Source of the DNA: Pochonia chlamydosporia 170
Lineage: Eukaryota > Ascomycota > Sordariomycetes > Hypocreales > Clavicipitaceae
DNA: 64,000 nucleotides
NCBI RefSeq assembly: GCF_001653235.2
Contig: NW_019154045.1
Location: forward strand, 372,001-436,000
Reading direction: 5' to 3'
Part shown: positions 1 through 10,325 of the stretch, piece by piece
How the letters are laid out: the number at the start of each line of letters is the position of its first letter
Position numbering within the stretch: position 1 is the stretch's first letter
The notes under the pieces: generated by a model
Told to the model about the DNA's origin: nothing
What the model saw: only the letters and a program-made list of their open reading frames with translations
The model's database searches: none
Position numbers and translations under genes: made by a program

Positions 1-634
1 TTTTAGTACTTTAGTATTGATTCATGGCGAGCTGTGAAGAATGACTACCTTGGTGAAATAGATGACTATGTATAAAAGTAAACTTAGTCCCAGCCAAAGA
101 GTAAAGGCCATGTTGTTAACCTATGCCAGACTGGTTTGTCTTTACCAAGCCGAGGGCCACTGCATTTGTCTTTTATTCTCGTCAAGTCGGTCGGAGCCGA
201 CCAGTTCATGATGACTTACACCGGACGATAACCAGGGTTAATTGAGTTTGTGAGGCGTTGGGCCATTTGCGTATCGGTCCACTCAATGACGTGATCCACG
301 AAATCGACGCTTCAGACCCGCCATTGCTGACATTTTCAATCTCTTCTCATCATCAACAACAAGTCTGTTCAATAGCATAACGCATTTGTTCAACTATCGA
401 CATAGCCCGCGGGCTCCGGACTTGACTATCTCCTATTGCGCAACTCGGATGCAAGCCCATTGGGCAGCTGGATCCTCTTCTGTGGCCTTGGAGAGCTCGC
501 AATTTTCTACATTGAGCCTAAATTATCTGCGCTTGATATATCATGATGAGACTTATTAATCTTGTTGGTACAGTTTAAGGGACAGTTTTCGATCTTTATG
601 TTCTATTTCTGTTTCACACGGCGTATGGTTCAAC
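1..634. other. 5' intergenic region
   Basis: No open frame with recognisable content is visible here. The right half should contain the promoter and 5' leader of the permease that starts at 635. The left edge may include the tail of a gene outside the window. Confidence 0.4.
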
Positions 635-2779
635 ATGACTACCCCAGTAGATAGACCTGAAGGTGAAAGTGCCAGCGCCGCCTCAAGCGAGTCACACAAG
701 GACATTGAACAAGAGAAAACGGCCGATTCTCGAGTGTTGGTATGTTATTTGCTGAAAAGATTGCCCAATGAACGTGCTGCTAACTACTCCTAAAGGAAAG
801 TCTTGGCTACAAACCTGTACAGCAACCTCTCCGTGCTCAACCCAGAGTGGTGTCACTAACTGGCATAGGTCTTACATCGAACATTCAACGTTTTCCACAA
901 TTTTGCAACAACATTTGGTACTTAAATCTATTAGATTTGGAAGAAACATAATATGGCTAATCGTTTCAGCTGCTCTGTACTTTATCGGTGGCGTTCGAGT
1001 GACGTTTTCAACAGGAATTGCTGCTGGTGGCAACCTTGCTTATTGGTAGAATGCCCAACACCCATCACTGAGAACAGGCTAACGACAGTAACTACAGGAC
1101 AAGTTTCATTGTCACCTGTGTCTTTACATTTATAACTGCGGCTGTCATTGCGGAAATATGCTCATCACTGCCCCTGGCTGGCTCCATCTATCTATGGGCA
1201 GCTGAAGCTGGTGGTCCACAGTTTGGTCGGTTGTTCGGCTTCGTCGTTGCGTGGTGGAGTACTACGGCTTGGACAACGTTTTGTGCCAGTTAGTTATCTC
1301 ATGTTTGGATGAAGATTGGTTATTAACATAGTACTCACATTTGGCAGGCAACACACAGTCTGCAGTCAACTACATGCTCTCAGTATGAGACCAACTTGCC
1401 ACTCTTTGAGACGTTGTACTAATGTTCTAGTAGGAGATTGTAGTTTTTAATCTCGACTTTCCTTCTGACGCCTCCAGTGTCAAGTTCCGTGCAGTGCAAT
1501 GGATTGCAACAGAGATTATGCTAGCATTGGCTGCAATCTGGAACCTTTTACCTCGTAAGTCACCCCTATTCCACAGATAAACTCCTATGTGTATACTGAA
1601 TAAGAGTAGCTCGCTACTTCAAGTGGATCTTTTACTTGTCAACATCATCCGTCTTGCTTGACTTTGTATTGAACATGATCTGGCTTCCCATTGCCACTTC
1701 CAAAACATATGGGTTCCGGTCAGCCCACGATGCATTCATGACTACCTACAATGGAACCGGCGCTCCCGCAGGCTGGAATTGGTGCCTTTCTTATCTGGCC
1801 ACCGCCGGAATTCTGATTGGGTTTGATGCTTCAGGCCATGTGGCAGAAGAGACTCGCAATGCCAGCGTTGCGGCTGCCCAGGGCATATTCTGGAGTACTG
1901 TTGTCAGCGGCTTGGGAGGTTTTGCAGTCGTAATATTATTTCTCTTTTGCGTGGTAAGCTTTAAATGACCTGTGTTTATTAAATGGTGCAACTCCATTAA
2001 CCCCTTTCCATTTGCAGCCGCCAGCAGAAATCTTCTTCAACTTTGGCGGTGCCCAGCCCTTTGTGCCATTGTACGCTGCAGTCCTCGGAGATGGCGGCCA
2101 CATCTTTATGAATATCATCTGCATTGTTGCTCTTTGGTTTGTAAGTTTATTTCTCGAGCCTTCTGTCTCTGTATCCGGCAACTGTCGCAATAATCACGAC
2201 CAGAATCTGACTCTATCACAGAACACTGCCATTGCAGTACTTGCCGCCTCACGCCTTGTCTTTGCCGTTGCTCGAGACGGCGTGCTCCCATACTCTTCTT
2301 GGGTATCCAAAGTAGTTGACGGACAACCACGAAATGCAGTATTGGTAGTTTGGGGCGTGGCATCCATCATTACTTGCACAATATTGCCGTCCGCCGTTGC
2401 ATTCACCTCTCTGGTTTCCGCAGCCGGCGTACCATCTGCCGCCGCTTACGGTCTGATCTGCCTCGGTCGCCTCTTTCTTACACCGAATCAATTTCCAAAG
2501 CCTGCGTGGAGTTTAGGACGCCTGAGTAAGCCATTTCAGGCTATTGCTGTGTTGTGGAATGGGTGGGTAGTGGCCGTACTTTACTCGCCGTATTCGTTCC
2601 CCGTATCGGCATCAACGCTCAACTATGCACCGGTAATCATGGGAATTGTAACCATCTTTGCATTGATTTCGTGGTGGTTTATTCCTGCCCAGCGTTGGCT
2701 GCCTAGCGAACGAATCCAAGAAACTTTAAACGCAAGAAGCCCAAGCAGCCAACAGGATTTGAGGGAAGAAGTGCAATGA
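635..2779 (+). CDS. amino-acid/GABA-type permease (APC superfamily)
   Basis: Predicted plasma-membrane or vacuolar transporter of amino acids, GABA or choline-like amines. I see ten exons: 635-739, 796-816, 869-917, 970-1045, 1098-1288, 1348-1382, 1434-1554, 1610-1953, 2018-2140 and 2222-2779. They join in frame to 540 aa. The introns are 51-80 nt with CTAAC-like branch sites, for example CACTAAC before 868. About a dozen hydrophobic segments follow a polar N-terminus. Recognisable stretches include LYFIGGVRVTFSTGIAAGGN near the first membrane span, AEICSSLPLAGSIYLWAAEA, GFDASGHVAEETRNAS, and AASRLVFAVARDGVLP near the middle. These fit the fungal GABA/choline permease branch of the APC family. 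Two very short exons (21 and 35 nt) break the frame and could be mistaken for a pseudogene. Substrate cannot be told from sequence. Confidence 0.85.
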
Positions 2780-3404
2780 CAGCAGCATTGTCAAAAGCAA
2801 TGCCATGTAGATGTTGTTTTAGAAATGAAAAGAATCACTTATTTCTCGGCCATCGTAATGTGCGCATCTCATATACATCACCAGCCAGAGGTGCCCGATA
2901 TTCATGTCTTCTTTGTCGGCAGGGCTGGCTCTTCGTAGCTACACTACACTAAATGCCATGGCTGGAAGTATTCCAAACTGTCTCTACATGAACATATTGT
3001 GAGAAGTGTAACGTATGCGCTTCAATGCACTTTGCTGGCATCTAAAACGAGTCATGACCATACACCAACTTCTGCCGCATTAAGCGGGATGCCAAGCGAC
3101 TAATGTGACAAGGGCTTAAAGCAATAGCTTATTGACATCGATCATCTCTCAAGAGTCCTTGGTTCCATCTCTGTCTGACCATCTTCCATCTCCAAAACAC
3201 ATCGTCGCGCAGTGTTACCTACCCCGTCTCCGGCTCTTTGTTCTATTCCTGGCCGTCTTTGCTGTTGCGTGTAACGCACCCGATTGACTGAGCGGGCTGT
3301 CGCGTGAGACACGTAGTTATATTCAATTCAAGGCACAGATCATGCCGTCTCCTCTCTTTTCTATCTCACAACCACCGGTTCGCCCCAACACATGATGAGC
3401 TGAG
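2780..3404. other. intergenic region
   Basis: Contains the permease 3' end and the promoter/leader of the ankyrin gene at 3405, with pyrimidine-rich sequence between about 3180 and 3260. No gene seen. Confidence 0.4.
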
Positions 3405-5585
3405 ATGGAGAAACCGTCCTTGACCTCCCTTCCCAAAGAGTTTTTGTTACAAATTGCTCATTATGCTTCGATTTCTTCGCCCTCAGAGATATCTTTGGCA
3501 CATTGCTCCAAATCTCCGGTCTTGACCTCCAGCCTGTCTCGTATTGCTCGTACATGCCGTCGCCTGCATGACGTTTTGAACCCGGAGTTATATTGGCAAA
3601 ATATCTTCCCTGGCCATGCCCAGACTCAGCTTTCATGTCTATTATGGGCAGTCCAACAAGAGGGCCGTCTAGGCACGATCAAGCGGGCCTTTAGCTATGG
3701 TGCAGACCTGAATGCTGTCATGAAGGGTGAAGAATCACAGGAGTACGGCGTTGGCAGATTCCGTAATGCCAAATTCGAGGCGACCATACTTCATATAGCT
3801 GCGAAACACGGCCTGGTTGATGTTGTTGAATTCCTTCTCGCAAATGGCGCAAACGTCAATGCCGGCTCCTCAACATATTGCTACTGCAACACGAAATGGA
3901 AGAATGTGTTCCCTTTCCGTGAATTCTATCCTCTTCACTTTGCTTTGGTGCATGCCGAGTCTCGAAAGCCACGGGAGTTATACAAGGCTGCTGAACTACT
4001 TATTCAACATGGTGCATATTTGGTCTCAGCAGAACAAATGGCATTCAACTTTTTGTACAGATGCGGGTTTGAATTACTCGACTTGGCTGACAAAACGAGA
4101 ACTGCCGCAATGAGCACATCGATACTCCTGTACGCACTCAGTAACGGGAGCGACGCGACGCGAATATGTCAAGATTTACTGACAAGGGAAGAGATTGTAT
4201 ACTCTGAAGAGTATAGCCACGAAGGAGATACGCTTCTTCACGGAGCCATGCAGCATGGGGACGTCAACATATTGAAGCACGTTCTTGACCGATATCGCGG
4301 AGACTATTGGAGCAAAAACGAAGCTAAACAGACGCCGTTGCATCTCGCTGCGTCCAAGGGCCACGATGAAGCCATTAGACTCTTCTTTGATAGGGTTCCG
4401 TCTCGCAAAACATTTCCTATGGAACCTGACAGAACCGGCAACTGTCCAATTTCCTATAGTCTTTCTTCTGCTATGGAGTCCGAGTCGAGGCGGGTGGACG
4501 GTGTCAACCTCATACTGGACAAAACGAAAGACTTGACTATACGGCAATACAACGACACAGGAGATACATTATTGCATATGGCTGTTCAAACTGGGGATGC
4601 AGATCTTGTATCAAGAATTATGCGTTGCCTGAAGACGAACGTCACAGGCCGCAACGCACGTGGAGATATGCCAATACACCGACTTGCGGCGTCTAAATTT
4701 GATCGCAAGGGCGCTGCAGCAGTGATCAAGGTTTTAATCGACGCTGGATGTCCAATTGATTCGCCCAGTTCTGGTGGTACGCCACTGGCCATTGCTATCG
4801 ATCACCAAAACTACAGCACAGCCATGATACTACTGGAAGCTGGCAGCGGTGGTTTGCAATCACTGGGTAGTCAAGACTTGAACAATCTTTTCCGCAAAGT
4901 ATTAACGGATCATGTCACCTCTGACGAACTAAAGCATTCACAAACTCTGCTCGTGTCTCATCTTATCAAACTAGGGGCCGACGTGGAGTGGTCCTCAAGT
5001 TATAAAGTCGGCAAAGGCAGCATCACGACCGCAAATGGGCCACCACTGTTTCTATCAATGGCTGCCGCACGCAATGAACATTGCACAAACGTCCTCCTTG
5101 CGGCCGGTGCAAAAGTCGACATCAAAGTTACAGTGAGTCAGGGCTCTGCAGGTGCCTCTACTCCAGGATCAGCCGACAATGCGGTTGCTCTGATTCCGGC
5201 GCTACTACACTGCCATTGGAAGCGGTCTGCCAATACAGACGAGAAAGTTGACAGCGAGTTAATTCGAAACATAGAGCTGCTACTTGAACACAGCGTACGG
5301 CTTGATTACGCCGTCAATGGTGTTTCTACATTTGATTTTGCTTGCGAATCCGCTGACAAGGGGCAGTCGGAGCTTCTCAAACTGGTACTAGATCGGTGCA
5401 GTAGCAAGAACCTGCCAAAGCAGGTTGTCTCTGAGGCTATCTCAAAGAGAAAGGGGCAAAGCTCCAGTAGCGGAAAGGGTTCTCCCGAAGAGGTGACTCT
5501 CAAGCTGCTTGAAAAGTTCAACTCCCTACCTCGCAGACTATTGAGACAAATCGAGCAAAAGTCTGGGAAGACGAAGCTAAAATAG
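3405..5585 (+). CDS. F-box-like ankyrin-repeat protein
   Basis: A 726-aa single-exon protein. The first 70 residues (SLPKEFLLQIAHYAS, then CRRLHDVLNPELYW) look like an F-box, which would recruit Skp1 and a cullin ubiquitin ligase. From about residue 75 ankyrin repeats follow, seen as TILHIAAKHGLVDVVEFLLA, LLHGAMQHGDVNILKHVL, TPLHLAASKGHDEAIRLFF, LLHMAVQTGDADLV and PIHRLAASK. Later repeats are looser. The C-terminus is Lys/Ser-rich and basic. The likely role is a substrate receptor or scaffold, inferred from domain architecture; no partner can be named. Such proteins are greatly expanded in filamentous ascomycetes. A second one lies at 18230-19849 but shares only the architecture. Confidence 0.85.
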   Translation: MEKPSLTSLPKEFLLQIAHYASISSPSEISLAHCSKSPVLTSSLSRIARTCRRLHDVLNPELYWQNIFPGHAQTQLSCLLWAVQQEGRLGTIKRAFSYGADLNAVMKGEESQEYGVGRFRNAKFEATILHIAAKHGLVDVVEFLLANGANVNAGSSTYCYCNTKWKNVFPFREFYPLHFALVHAESRKPRELYKAAELLIQHGAYLVSAEQMAFNFLYRCGFELLDLADKTRTAAMSTSILLYALSNGSDATRICQDLLTREEIVYSEEYSHEGDTLLHGAMQHGDVNILKHVLDRYRGDYWSKNEAKQTPLHLAASKGHDEAIRLFFDRVPSRKTFPMEPDRTGNCPISYSLSSAMESESRRVDGVNLILDKTKDLTIRQYNDTGDTLLHMAVQTGDADLVSRIMRCLKTNVTGRNARGDMPIHRLAASKFDRKGAAAVIKVLIDAGCPIDSPSSGGTPLAIAIDHQNYSTAMILLEAGSGGLQSLGSQDLNNLFRKVLTDHVTSDELKHSQTLLVSHLIKLGADVEWSSSYKVGKGSITTANGPPLFLSMAAARNEHCTNVLLAAGAKVDIKVTVSQGSAGASTPGSADNAVALIPALLHCHWKRSANTDEKVDSELIRNIELLLEHSVRLDYAVNGVSTFDFACESADKGQSELLKLVLDRCSSKNLPKQVVSEAISKRKGQSSSSGKGSPEEVTLKLLEKFNSLPRRLLRQIEQKSGKTKLK

Positions 5586-6022
5586 CCATTTCTACAACGC
5601 AATTTCAGATTCGGCTTAGAATACACGTCTTGCTCATTGGGCTCCCTCGTTCAGCTTGTATATTACCACAAACAGTCACAGCCAAACCAGCAGGTCTCAG
5701 GGTGTCCCAGCAATTGCATTAGATGGAGTCATTTTCCCAAAATAACAGTAAATGTAAATTAACATTAGTCAATAGCGTTACATGTAACCTATGCCATTCT
5801 TCCCGCAACTCCTGCCAAATAGTCGATCAAGTACTCACTCTAGAACTTATGCATATGGACTTCCGGAATGTGCGAGTACTGTTGCGCAATAGCTAACCCT
5901 AAAACAACAATAGAAAAGATAAACACCTTGTAGGAATCCATAAAGCAACAAAATCATAAATGAGTTCAGTAAGCAAGTTGCCGCAATACACGCTCGGAAA
6001 TAAAGTCCACTGCTACGTCCTC
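5586..6022. other. convergent 3' intergenic region
   Basis: Lies between the 3' ends of the ankyrin gene (plus) and the zinc-ribbon gene (minus). It is AT-rich and holds 3' UTRs. No gene seen. Confidence 0.4.
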
Positions 6023-6550
6023 TCACATTGCCTGCTTCTCGGGCTGGTCGTACGCAACGGCCGCAAGAGATCGACCGCATCGACTACAGAACCTGTCTTG
6101 AAGGCCACACTTGCCTCCACATCCCGAGCAGAATAATATGCCAGAGTCGGCCGCCGAAGTGCTTCGAGGTCGCGGAGGCACAGCTCCGGGTTGGAGGTAA
6201 GGGTTAGGTCCAGTCATGTATTCGTCGCCGGCCATATAGTTAGGAGGCGGGCCACCACCCGGTTGCATTAAGACTGGAGGAGGAGAAGAAAACTGCTGGT
6301 TGCCTTGGTTTGTCTGGTTGGCCTGCTGCTTAGCCAGAGCTTCGTTCACGGCCCTATCGATGGCTTCTTGGTTTCGCACCCGTTCTCGGTCGTCTTGGCT
6401 CCTTCTGAACTCTGCCTCCTGCTCCATCTGAAACTGCCTCTGGGACTCCATCTCAGACTGTTTCCTGGCGCCATGTCTTGAGGCTGCAGTGGCGGTTCCA
6501 GCAAGAACAGCGGCAGTGAGGAATGGTGTGCGTCTTCTCCGGCCGAACAT
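6023..6550 (-). CDS. small zinc-ribbon protein with hydrophobic N-terminus
   Basis: A 175-aa intronless protein. It begins with a basic MFGRRRR patch and a short hydrophobic stretch (FLTAAVLAGTATAAS). A charged, probably helical segment follows (about residues 30-75, rich in Glu, Gln and Arg). A Pro/Gly/Gln-rich linker comes next (about 80-130), and then a C-terminal double CxxC ribbon (CSGCGGKC and CSRCGRSL, about 141-163). The paired CxxC knuckles should bind one zinc ion. The layout resembles fungal SHOCT/zinc-ribbon-type hypothetical proteins, but I cannot assign a function. The hydrophobic segment could be a membrane anchor. The start is the only in-frame ATG before the hydrophobic segment. 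Confidence 0.75.
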   Translation of the reverse strand: MFGRRRRTPFLTAAVLAGTATAASRHGARKQSEMESQRQFQMEQEAEFRRSQDDRERVRNQEAIDRAVNEALAKQQANQTNQGNQQFSSPPPVLMQPGGGPPPNYMAGDEYMTGPNPYLQPGAVPPRPRSTSAADSGILFCSGCGGKCGLQDRFCSRCGRSLAAVAYDQPEKQAM

Positions 6551-6999
6551 TGCGTCGGTAAATTACAGCTCGTGATGGACTAGAATATCTCTTTGGGTGG
6601 TATTTATTCTTTTGTAAAAGGGCCCCAGTGCCGTATGGTATATGAATGTGTGATAGAGGCGGTGTTAGTCGCTTAGGATCTGAGACAAAGCAACGGTGAG
6701 ATCGATGGAAGTCGCTAGATGACCCGCAATGAAGCAACAAAATCTTATCTGTACTCTGTAATGCTTGCTACAAAGACTGTAGGAAAGTAAAGCGTATGCA
6801 GCAACATCGTAAGCTCTCAGTCTCAATGCCCTATTTATACAAGAACTGGACGGGGAGCGGAGAAGGCATGTGGGTTGACCGGTTGAGATGGCTGGCGCCA
6901 CGACAAGATGGTATTGAACCTTAATTTCGAGCGTTGCCGCAACAAGTGAATCACGGCAGAAAGTACGGAACCGGACTTTTCTTCATCAATTTCAGAACT
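6551..6999. other. intergenic region upstream of zinc-ribbon gene
   Basis: Probable promoter of the minus-strand zinc-ribbon gene. Only short spurious frames are present. Confidence 0.35.
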
Positions 7000-7323
7000 T
7001 CATTGTTGTTCTTCAATCGTCAAGTTACAAGCCAGCCGAGGTCTCAAACGCAAACCTGTCGCGGCCCTGACGACTCCAAACGCTACAGGGAATTGAGTTC
7101 CGTCTTTCCCCGCGAGGATCTGCTCAGCCATGGCGATGATGCTATCATGACCATGGCTGAAGTGGCTTTGCGATTCATAGGTGCGTGTGGCAAACCGAGG
7201 AATGTAGCTGCGCCCCCAGAATGAGACCACAATGGGTCTCGCCCAAAGCCACCTCGCGAAACTCTTAGACTTTTGGGCCGAAGACGAGGTGAACTCTTGA
7301 TGCCCGTTGAACCGACCTGTCAA
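7000..7323 (-). pseudogene. possible relic of a GH3-type glycosidase C-terminal part
   Basis: An isolated 107-codon minus-strand frame without a credible start context. It contains RPIVVSFWGRSYIPRFATRT and, after a degraded stretch, IIAMAEQILAGKDGTQFPVA. The order 'PIVVSFGsPY-like strand, then a short loop, then AMAE-ILaG...FPVAFG' recalls the C-terminal end of family 3 glycosidases (NagZ-like N-acetylglucosaminidases). The upstream frame is closed by stops and no N-terminal domain is seen. If this reading is right it is a dead fragment. It could also be chance similarity. Confidence 0.25.
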
Positions 7324-7881
7324 TCTGCCTACGGAGAGTCGGGGTCTCTTCCGCCGACGCTAATATCGCCAATCCTATCAATAGCGACTAGTTCTGTTGC
7401 CAGAGGACGCAGAAATCTCTGGCATAACTGTTGTTCAGAGACTACACTGTACGGAGCAGAAGCAGCGGAACATTCATTGATCATGAGCAACCAACTTCAA
7501 ATACTCACATCTTGTTACTACCTGCCGTCGTACTGCATATTTCTATTCCGTATCCACTGCGATGTGACGCTATATTACGGCATGCTGGCTGCCTCGACTC
7601 TTTCGTCGTTGGACTGTATAGACACGCCTGTGCAGCATCCGACAAAAGGTTGTGTGGATCAAATGTTGTTTATTGCTAGCTAAAGAGCTAGGCAACTAAT
7701 CTTTTACAAAGAAGATAAATATTGAAGCTCAACAGGGCCATCTTGTAGAACTTCAGCGCCGGTCCGAAGAACTTTAGCCTCTGTGATTTTGTGTTCAAAA
7801 CTATACCCCAGCCCTTTCCCATTGTTCCTTGCGGCCCGCCAGGGGGATATGAAGAAAGGGGAACACAAACTTGCTGTGTGT
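7324..7881. other. intergenic region
   Basis: Two short overlapping plus-strand frames (7273-7683, 7431-7679) have no recognisable motif. The right end holds the 3' UTR of the CAP-like gene. Nothing else seen. Confidence 0.35.
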
Positions 7882-8550
7882 CTAAGCTAGATCGCAGGTC
7901 CATATTCCCAAAGCCAACCCACACCCAATTTTGGAGTACTGCTTCGAGGTCAAGATCTCCGCATGTCCAGTCTGGCCGGCATGGTTCCAGCCTTTGCTCA
8001 GGGTGCGGCAGGCATCACCGAGGCCGGGAAGTGTCGGTATCTCACAGAGCCAGCCACCGACGAAGACGCTCTCGAAGTTGTCCGGATTTCCTGGTGCCAT
8101 GACCTGTGCACTTGATCCGGGGAAGATCTTATGCTTAAGGCTCCCGCCACTATTCTCACTCGTTTTAAGAGCATTACTCTCCACACGACTGTCCTGCTTG
8201 AGGCTAGTTAGCCCCATTGCCGCACGCCATTTGTCAACAATTGCCATGTAGCTAGAATTGCTGCCCCCGGATGGAACATCGGTGGGGGAAGAGATGGGTG
8301 GTGCACGGCGCGTCGTGATGGGTAATGCCGGAGTCGGTGTTGCAGTAGATATAGCCTTTATTAGAGATGTTTTGGGTCTTTTCGGTCGTTGGGTACTGAG
8401 TTGAGGATTGCTAGGAATAACGCCAGTCGGAAGCCTCGTGACTGTGGTGTTGGTGATGACGGTATGAACCTTCCCAGCCGGGCACGCCAGCACAGGAAGT
8501 GCGAAGCCGCTGATGGCTATTGTTGCGAGAAACAGCTTAAGACGGACCAT
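7882..8550 (-). CDS. secreted CAP-like (SCP/PR-1-like) protein
   Basis: A 222-aa protein with a clear signal peptide (MVRLKLFLATIAISGFALPVLA). A Thr/Pro/Ser-rich, probably O-glycosylated linker follows to about residue 95. The C-terminal domain has the order expected of a divergent fungal CAP domain: an opening helix (YMAIVDKWRAAMGLTSLKQD), then NALKTSENSGG, then TGHAEILTSKQYSKIGCGLA and a terminal WTCDLA. The final 'GHAEIL...KIGCG' corresponds to the family's HxxxxxW..t..iGCg block. Such proteins are extracellular and in some fungi bind sterols or act at the host interface; that role is inference. The usual catalytic-like His/Glu tetrad is only partly visible. A TATA-like element lies upstream at 8681-8688. 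Confidence 0.7.
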   Translation of the reverse strand: MVRLKLFLATIAISGFALPVLACPAGKVHTVITNTTVTRLPTGVIPSNPQLSTQRPKRPKTSLIKAISTATPTPALPITTRRAPPISSPTDVPSGGSNSSYMAIVDKWRAAMGLTSLKQDSRVESNALKTSENSGGSLKHKIFPGSSAQVMAPGNPDNFESVFVGGWLCEIPTLPGLGDACRTLSKGWNHAGQTGHAEILTSKQYSKIGCGLALGIWTCDLA

Positions 8551-8680
8551 TGTGGCGGTTAAAGGGAAGTTTGTAACAAAGTAAGAAGCCTGGTATCAAT
8601 AGCGAGTTTAAGGAACGGCGAGGGTCGGTGAATTGTGAGTGATGCGACATGTTTGAATCTTGTCAGTAGCTACGAGCTGA

Positions 8681-8688
8681 CTTATATA
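8681..8688 (-). promoter_or_regulatory. TATA-like element of CAP-like gene
   Basis: TATATAAG on the minus strand, about 130 bp before the ATG at 8550. This is a suitable distance for a fungal core promoter. Confidence 0.4.
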
Positions 8689-10225
8689 CGTGGCAGAGGC
8701 TGTACCTTACAGTGAGCGACAAAGCAAACATGGAAATTACATGATCAGTTGAATACTGTAGTAAATAGCCTCGTTCAATCTGAGACGGGCGATCCCCAGT
8801 CTTACAGGGATGATCCATCCTACTTGAGCAGCTCCGAATACGTATATACCTCTTGCCTCATCTGATAACCGGTGCAAAGACCTGTGTACGGTCTGCAAAG
8901 TCACAGTATATAGTGTACAGCCAAACATGTCTGGTAAGTTAAAATTGCAGTTCCATTGGCCCTGCCCACACTCGAAGTTGTTGTCAGGGGCTCTGCAGGA
9001 GCGTACCAGAGTTCTGGGATGCGGCCTCGAAGTCTCGCTGTTGATGCCAGGCTCTAGTGTCCCTTTTCATCTTGTAGTTTTCCCTGCAGAAGAACCCAAA
9101 CAAACAAACGACAGGGCGGTTCTGAAGGTACGATCATCCGCCCAGGCACAGGTCAAAATGCCAGTCGCTCCGCAGATCTTATTTGTGTCCGACGTTATTG
9201 CGACAACATAGATTGGGATACTGTCAGACATTTCATCCGAAACTTGGCGAACAGTCAGGGGCATGGCAATCGAATATTAGAATAAATTGAAGTGACGAGG
9301 AGCGGATGAGACATTATGCGATTGCATGGCATGCCGAACATCCCTGCTTAGTGTAGAACATTTGGGCAAGTCCTCTTCAATTGCCTGTGTCCATTAGATG
9401 ATGCGACCCGCCGTCTGATGTTTCGTCCTCATTTGGTCCATGGACAAGCAGCCACACGGTCACAAATATATTACACAAACAAAGGATGTTGATCCATGCT
9501 GTGTTTTGACAGGGGCCATGATTCGAGGCCACGAGGATGCGGAGCCATTAGTGCAGGGCCAGTATTATTCACAAAAGAATACGGAGTACATCGGGGCCCT
9601 CGATAACCATACTTCAGATGGATACCCCTGCTCAAAAGTGCCATCCAAGAACTGACTTCTGTCACATAAGAAAGTGATGCCTCGCTTCATGTAGTGTACT
9701 TAATGCCATGTATCCGGAAACGCACCTTCCTTGCCTTTGTAGCAAAGTTAGTAATGCTAGTATATACTGTCATGGAAATTTCTTTCCAGAATAACTCTCT
9801 AATTTGCCCATTATTTTTCAAGTCTACCATCACGGACCCCTGGAGGGAAATGCCGATGGAAGTGAACGACGCAAATTCACCGCCAGGCCTGGAGAGTGCT
9901 TTCCTGGTTCATCGAAAATGGATGCCTCGGGTAATAAAATATCAATCGTGACTTGAAAGCGGATATTTACCTGTTGATAATACATTGATACCGGCACTTA
10001 GAGCGGCTCGCATAACGTCATTGGTGGAAAAAGTCAACACCAAAATTCCCGAATCCTGGGGTTTCTCTCGTTTCTCCCTAGGGAAGATCATCATACCCTG
10101 GCAACCCCCACACTTGAGATGTTCAAGAAATGGAAGCGAGGACATGCTATCACGAATTTAGAAGCGTAAGTCTCCGACGGAATGTAACCCAAGGAAGCCG
10201 TCGGGACTATTGGGTGTAGACTGAG
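8689..10225. other. 1.5-kb intergenic region
   Basis: Only short frames occur. The longest are minus 9067-9264 and minus 9942-10145. Neither has a recognised domain or a convincing multi-exon extension. The right end is the promoter of the EGF/propeller gene. I see no gene I can support. Confidence 0.35.
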
Positions 10226-10232
10226 TATAAAA
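10226..10232 (+). promoter_or_regulatory. TATA box of EGF/beta-propeller gene
   Basis: TATAAAA lies 100 bp before the ATG at 10326, in the expected place for a core promoter with a short 5' leader. Confidence 0.55.
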
Positions 10233-10325
10233 GGAATTCAACTTTCCGTCAAGGCCATCGCGTTTCCTGAAAGATTAATTGTTTGACTTTTCATCTTTTC
10301 ATCGGTTTGGTCCACAAGCATCAAC

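Noticed and set aside
768..1135. Two short plus-strand frames read as separate genes
   Set aside because: They are unspliced readings across exons and introns of the permease at 635-2779.
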